Notes under the pieces: generated by a model | What the model was told of the DNA's origin: nothing | What the model saw: the letters and a program-made list of their open reading frames with translations, nothing else | Databases searched by the model: none | Part shown: one piece after another, positions 61,101 to 64,000 of the stretch | Numbering within the stretch: position 1 is the first letter of the stretch | Layout of the letters: every line of letters starts with the position of its first letter | Program-made: the position numbers and the translations under genes | DNA from: Malurus cyaneus samueli | Taxonomy: Eukaryota > Chordata > Aves > Passeriformes > Maluridae | Assembly (NCBI GenBank): GCA_009741485.1 | Contig: CM019230.1 | Span: 5,180,377 to 5,244,376 of the forward strand | Reading direction: 5' to 3' | DNA length: 64,000 nt

Positions 61101-64000
61101 AGGATGCTGAATTGAGCCTCCCAAGGATGCTGAATTGAGCCTCCCAAGGATGCTGAATTGAGCCTCCCAAGGATGCTGAATTGAGCCTCCCAAGGATGCT
61201 GAATTGAGCATGATTTCACCACCCAGCACAAAGCAGGGGAGGCTCCTTGGATGCTGTTTGTAGGAGAGGGAGTTGTTCTCACCAAACACCAGGCCCATCA
61301 GCTGTGCAGTTTGCACCTTCTGCTTTCCTGTTTTCCCAAAGCAGGTTTAACACAGTGGAAAGGTTACCAAGGAGATCCTCTGGGAGCACAGCCTGGCCAT
61401 GGTGTGCTCCTATGGGAGCTGTGAGTGGTTACTGCTCAGCTTTCTCTGATGGACAGCTGTTTAACATCTCAAAACTCACAACAGGCTGTCAGTCAGGCTA
61501 AGACAGTGAATCAAACGTGCTTTGTCACATCACATCTTTATAAACTGTGAGATCTGACTGTTGTTTCTGTAGTGTCTTAGCAATGGCTTCCATAGAACGG
61601 CCTTTCAAACGAGGAGACTTAAAAGAACGTGTGTCTCAGAATAATAAATGGAAATCTTCCTTTTGGTGGTGTTCTGCATCACAGAAATATGTATTTTTTA
61701 GATGGAGGTATTGTGCTGTAAAGTATATTTTTCTTTATGTTGCGTTATAGTCACCTGTGCCTCACTTCTGCTATTTGATCCAAAGAGCTTTGGAGATTTA
61801 ATAGCAGGGCAGGAATGGAAGCGTTCGATCTTGAATTGGTATAAATAACATTTGATGTAATATTTTGGTCAGGTATTTATAGGTGGACTGCAAAAGGTTG
61901 TGTCAAGGAACTTGATGTTCTTATAAAAGCAAGATTAGATTAGGAGTTAAGAATGTTTGTGCAGATTTGAGTGAGTAGACAGTTATTTATTTTGGTTCCA
62001 GTATTCAACTTGGGCAAAGACTTTTTTCATTGAAACATGCTTTTGATAAAACACTGTGCCAAAATACAGATATATGGAGCAAAAGGAAATGATATATTGA
62101 GAATTAATTTTCAGAAGACCCAGTTGGCAACATGAAAATATGCAAATGGCAGAAAAAATCTTGGCATTTGTCTTCAGTTAATGTGTGTCTGGCAATGACT
62201 TTGGAAACATGGAACTATAAACTTGAACTTTCCCAGGGGTATTTAAACATGGCAAGTAGAATAAGAGGAGCTCAATTACACAATTTGATACACATGCTTA
62301 TGTCACATAAATATCATGTTCGAAAATACCTGAATAGAAAGCTGGAATTCCCATCTAGGCAGCAAAAATGTTTTGGGTTCGAATGAAAGGATAAGTTGTG
62401 TGTAGAAAGTTCTGAATTCTTTAATTTTTCTGTAGATTAATTGAATGGGGTATCACAGTTTGTTTCAGCTCATCTCCCTCTAGTACAAACTTACTGTCTA
62501 AAGTTCTAAATCTTCTAGATGTGTTTTAAATTTCGTGGAATACCTGCAGAAGTATTCAAATGTTTTCTTTCTCTAAATCTCCTGCCTTAATGCTCAGTGA
62601 AGTGTGAGTGAATGCCAACAGAAATCTTAATTTCTGTGCCACGTAAAGCTTGAACCTGTTTTAACAAAAGCCTTGCCTGTGTTTGTTTTGGTTAAACACC
62701 TCTGGAGATTGTGTGGATGTGTTGTAGGGAACTGATGCAGGGCCTTAGCTGGAGCCTATGGCTTCATCTGGGATTGGGTGATGTGGCCTCTGTCTCTTCC
62801 TGTGGTTTCCATGTGAAGGCAAGCATTAAGCTGGCCTTGAACACAAAAATCCCCTCTCACTGGCCTGGCAATCAACAGGGGAAAATAGGACTTGGGCTCT
62901 TTAGGGGAATGCAAATTGCAAGATTGTGCTGCTCTTGATGGACTTAGGAGGCTCAGTGATGAGAGCTTAAAAATACAAATACTGACATAGTTTTTATCCT
63001 GCTTTTTGCTATTTGCTACTAGGAATACTCTGATCTGCTTGCTTAGTCCCAGGCAAGTCAATCTCACTTACTAGAATTCTGAATTTTGTTGTAATTACTA
63101 TTTTTTTTTCTTCCAGTTAGCAGACTTGAGGAGCGGGAGGCAGAACTCAAGAAGGAATACAATGCACTTCATTCGAGACATACAGAGGTAGGTTGTTACA
63201 CTAACATAACTTTGGAGCATCTGTAAAAATATAAATCCATGGAAAATGTGTGTTGTGAAAAATTGGGAAAATTATTGAATGTTTTGGTTTGTACACCTGA
63301 GTTGTAACCAGGCTTCATTCGGTGATGTAGTTTTCCTCATTCACATCTAAGTATCTATTTCCCCATGTTTGATTACACATTTGTCAATTTTATAGCTTTG
63401 TCAGATGTTCAGAAGTTTTAAAAGGGAATTGGCTTTTCCCTATTTCATAGGCAATTCTTCAAAGCACACTAATAAGCTTCAAAGAAATAGAGGTGAAATT
63501 GCATGTTCATACCCCTTCCATCAATTTTTTGTATTGTCTTTATTTGTACCATTGAAGGAATAAATATTTTCAAAACCTGGTCCAATGAGATTTGTGATTA
63601 AAAGGGTTCCCTGCCATACTTAATTGATAGCTATTGAAAATGGTATTTGCTGATGAAGATGGAACAAGTTTGAAGTTAATTTAAATAAACAAGAGCGACA
63701 TTGTTTAAGTTGGTTCCAAAGCATAAAACCAGGACTTGCAGTGCTTTGATTTTCAGTAGCAGGTTGTCTTTCCCATGCAGAGATGTTTTACTGCCCAAGT
63801 CACATACATATTTTAGTGAGGAAACCACTAGGCCCTTTGAATCATTCTGATTAATCTGGAGTCCCAGTATTGAGCACAGTTCTTCTCCTCCATCTCCTTG
63901 CTTTGCCTTTGGAAGGTCAGGGAGCTGTTTTTAGACCAAAAAGGGGCAATGCCATATTGACTGTTCCCAGTCCAAAAGACCCACGTGGGGAAGGAGCATG
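45839..64000 (+). CDS. SPAG9: SPAG9 (JIP4) N-terminal part, gene continues past the window
   Basis: Scaffold protein of JNK/p38 MAPK signalling that also links kinesin-1 and dynactin to endosomes and lysosomes (family knowledge). Three coding exons are present: 45839-46132, 52201-52321 and 63117-63187, with GT-AG introns of 6.1 and 10.8 kb. Exon 1 encodes the RH1 domain start ([46 protein letters not shown]). Exons 2 and 3 encode coiled coil ([40 protein letters not shown]). As written, exon 1 is not a single open frame: matching pieces lie in successive frames because single G/C bases are missing near 45850 (two), 45910, 45940, 46014 and 46070. Adding six bases gives 300 nt, which ends in phase 0 as exon 2 requires. 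The rest of the protein (over 1,000 aa in the family) lies beyond the window. Confidence 0.9.
46133..52200 (+). other. SPAG9 intron 1 (6.1 kb)
   Basis: Apart from the CR1 fragment at 47909-48076, no exon or repeat family was recognised. Confidence 0.75.
47909..48076 (-). mobile_element. CR1 LINE 3' end fragment (antisense)
   Basis: The complement of the avian CR1 3' end: CATAGAATTACACAGTGGTT, TGGGTTAGAAGGAACCTTAA, CTGCTATGGGCAGGGGCACC, ATCCAGCCTGGCCTTGGACT and CAGAGCTTCTGTGGGCAA in order. Confidence 0.9.
52201..52321 (+). CDS. SPAG9: SPAG9 exon 2 (coiled coil)
   Basis: The exon lies between TTGTTTAG and GTAAGT. It encodes [20 protein letters not shown] then [20 protein letters not shown], with one base (A) of the next codon. 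Confidence 0.96.
55487..55560. repeat. Short tandem repeat, 15-16 bp unit
   Basis: About five units of GGGGAGATGGCAGTG and the variant GGGGAAATGGCCATG in SPAG9 intron 2. Confidence 0.8.
56401..56475 (+). other. Exon-like 75-nt segment in SPAG9 intron 2
   Basis: Preceded by CTTGTTTGCAG. In the frame left by exon 2 it reads [20 protein letters not shown] then LKICD, with leucines and charged residues spaced as in a coiled coil. A weak donor A|GTAATA would give 75 nt, phase 1 at both ends, so inclusion would keep frame. Not part of the JIP4 sequence I know; the exon status is a guess. Confidence 0.3.
59341..59420 (+). other. Exon-like 80-nt segment in SPAG9 intron 2
   Basis: Very strong splice context: TTTCTCTTTCTCCCCCTCAG before and GGGAG|GTAAGC after. 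One frame is fully open ([20 protein letters not shown], then KAIRLG), but joined to SPAG9 exon 2 it would hit a stop after five codons. It could be a poison exon, an exon of another transcript, or chance. Confidence 0.35.
61095..61209. repeat. Five perfect 23-bp tandem copies
   Basis: The unit is CTCCCAAGGATGCTGAATTG followed by AGC, repeated five times without a mismatch in SPAG9 intron 2. Perfect identity implies recent expansion. Confidence 0.95.
63117..63187 (+). CDS. SPAG9: SPAG9 exon 3 (coiled coil)
   Basis: The exon lies between TTCTTCCAG and GTAGGT, 71 nt. It completes Ile and encodes [20 protein letters not shown] then HTE. Confidence 0.96.
63188..64000 (+). other. SPAG9 intron 3, incomplete
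   Basis: Runs to the window end; no further exon was seen. Confidence 0.85.

Overview
The window is a vertebrate nuclear segment, almost certainly from a bird. It carries multi-exon genes with GT-AG introns, GC-rich CpG-island promoters, relatively short introns and several CR1-type LINE fragments. The species cannot be told from the sequence. The gene order MBTD1 (+) / NME2 (-) / NME1 (-) / SPAG9 (+) matches the known human 17q21 order (SPAG9-NME1-NME2-MBTD1) read in the opposite direction, so this is a conserved syntenic block.

Layout. Bases 1-3093 are 5' intron or upstream sequence of MBTD1. MBTD1 coding exons run from 3142 to 26867. The 15 core exons sum to 1,887 nt, or 628 codons plus stop, the length known for the mammalian protein. 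A 3' UTR of about 3.6 kb follows, to a poly(A) signal near 30438. NME2 (31061-33293) and NME1 (35839-37774) are tandem minus-strand nucleoside diphosphate kinase genes, each with four coding exons of 129/102/113/118 nt encoding 153 aa. Two GC-rich minisatellites lie upstream of NME1 (38285-38470 and 38585-39590). An intergenic interval to about 45.5 kb holds several CR1 fragments. SPAG9 (JIP4) begins at 45839 in a CpG island with two perfect CRE palindromes. Its first three coding exons are present and the gene runs off the right end.

Functions. MBTD1 is a chromatin reader (FCS zinc finger plus four MBT repeats) associated with the TIP60/NuA4 complex. NME1 and NME2 are housekeeping NDP kinases. 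SPAG9/JIP4 is a scaffold linking JNK/p38 signalling, kinesin/dynein and endolysosomal transport. There is no operon-like logic here; the genes are neighbours by conserved synteny.

Most notable observations: (1) an unassigned, frame-perfect 192-nt candidate cassette exon in the last MBTD1 intron that would create a KKKRK-type basic motif and insert 64 residues; (2) exon-like segments in SPAG9 intron 2, one of which (75 nt) keeps frame and reads as coiled coil; (3) SPAG9 exon 1 is broken by several single-base losses in G/C runs that look like sequence or assembly errors; (4) a cluster of four related motifs in alternating orientation, with long inverted arms, in MBTD1 intron 4; (5) an expanded tandem array inside a CR1 element.
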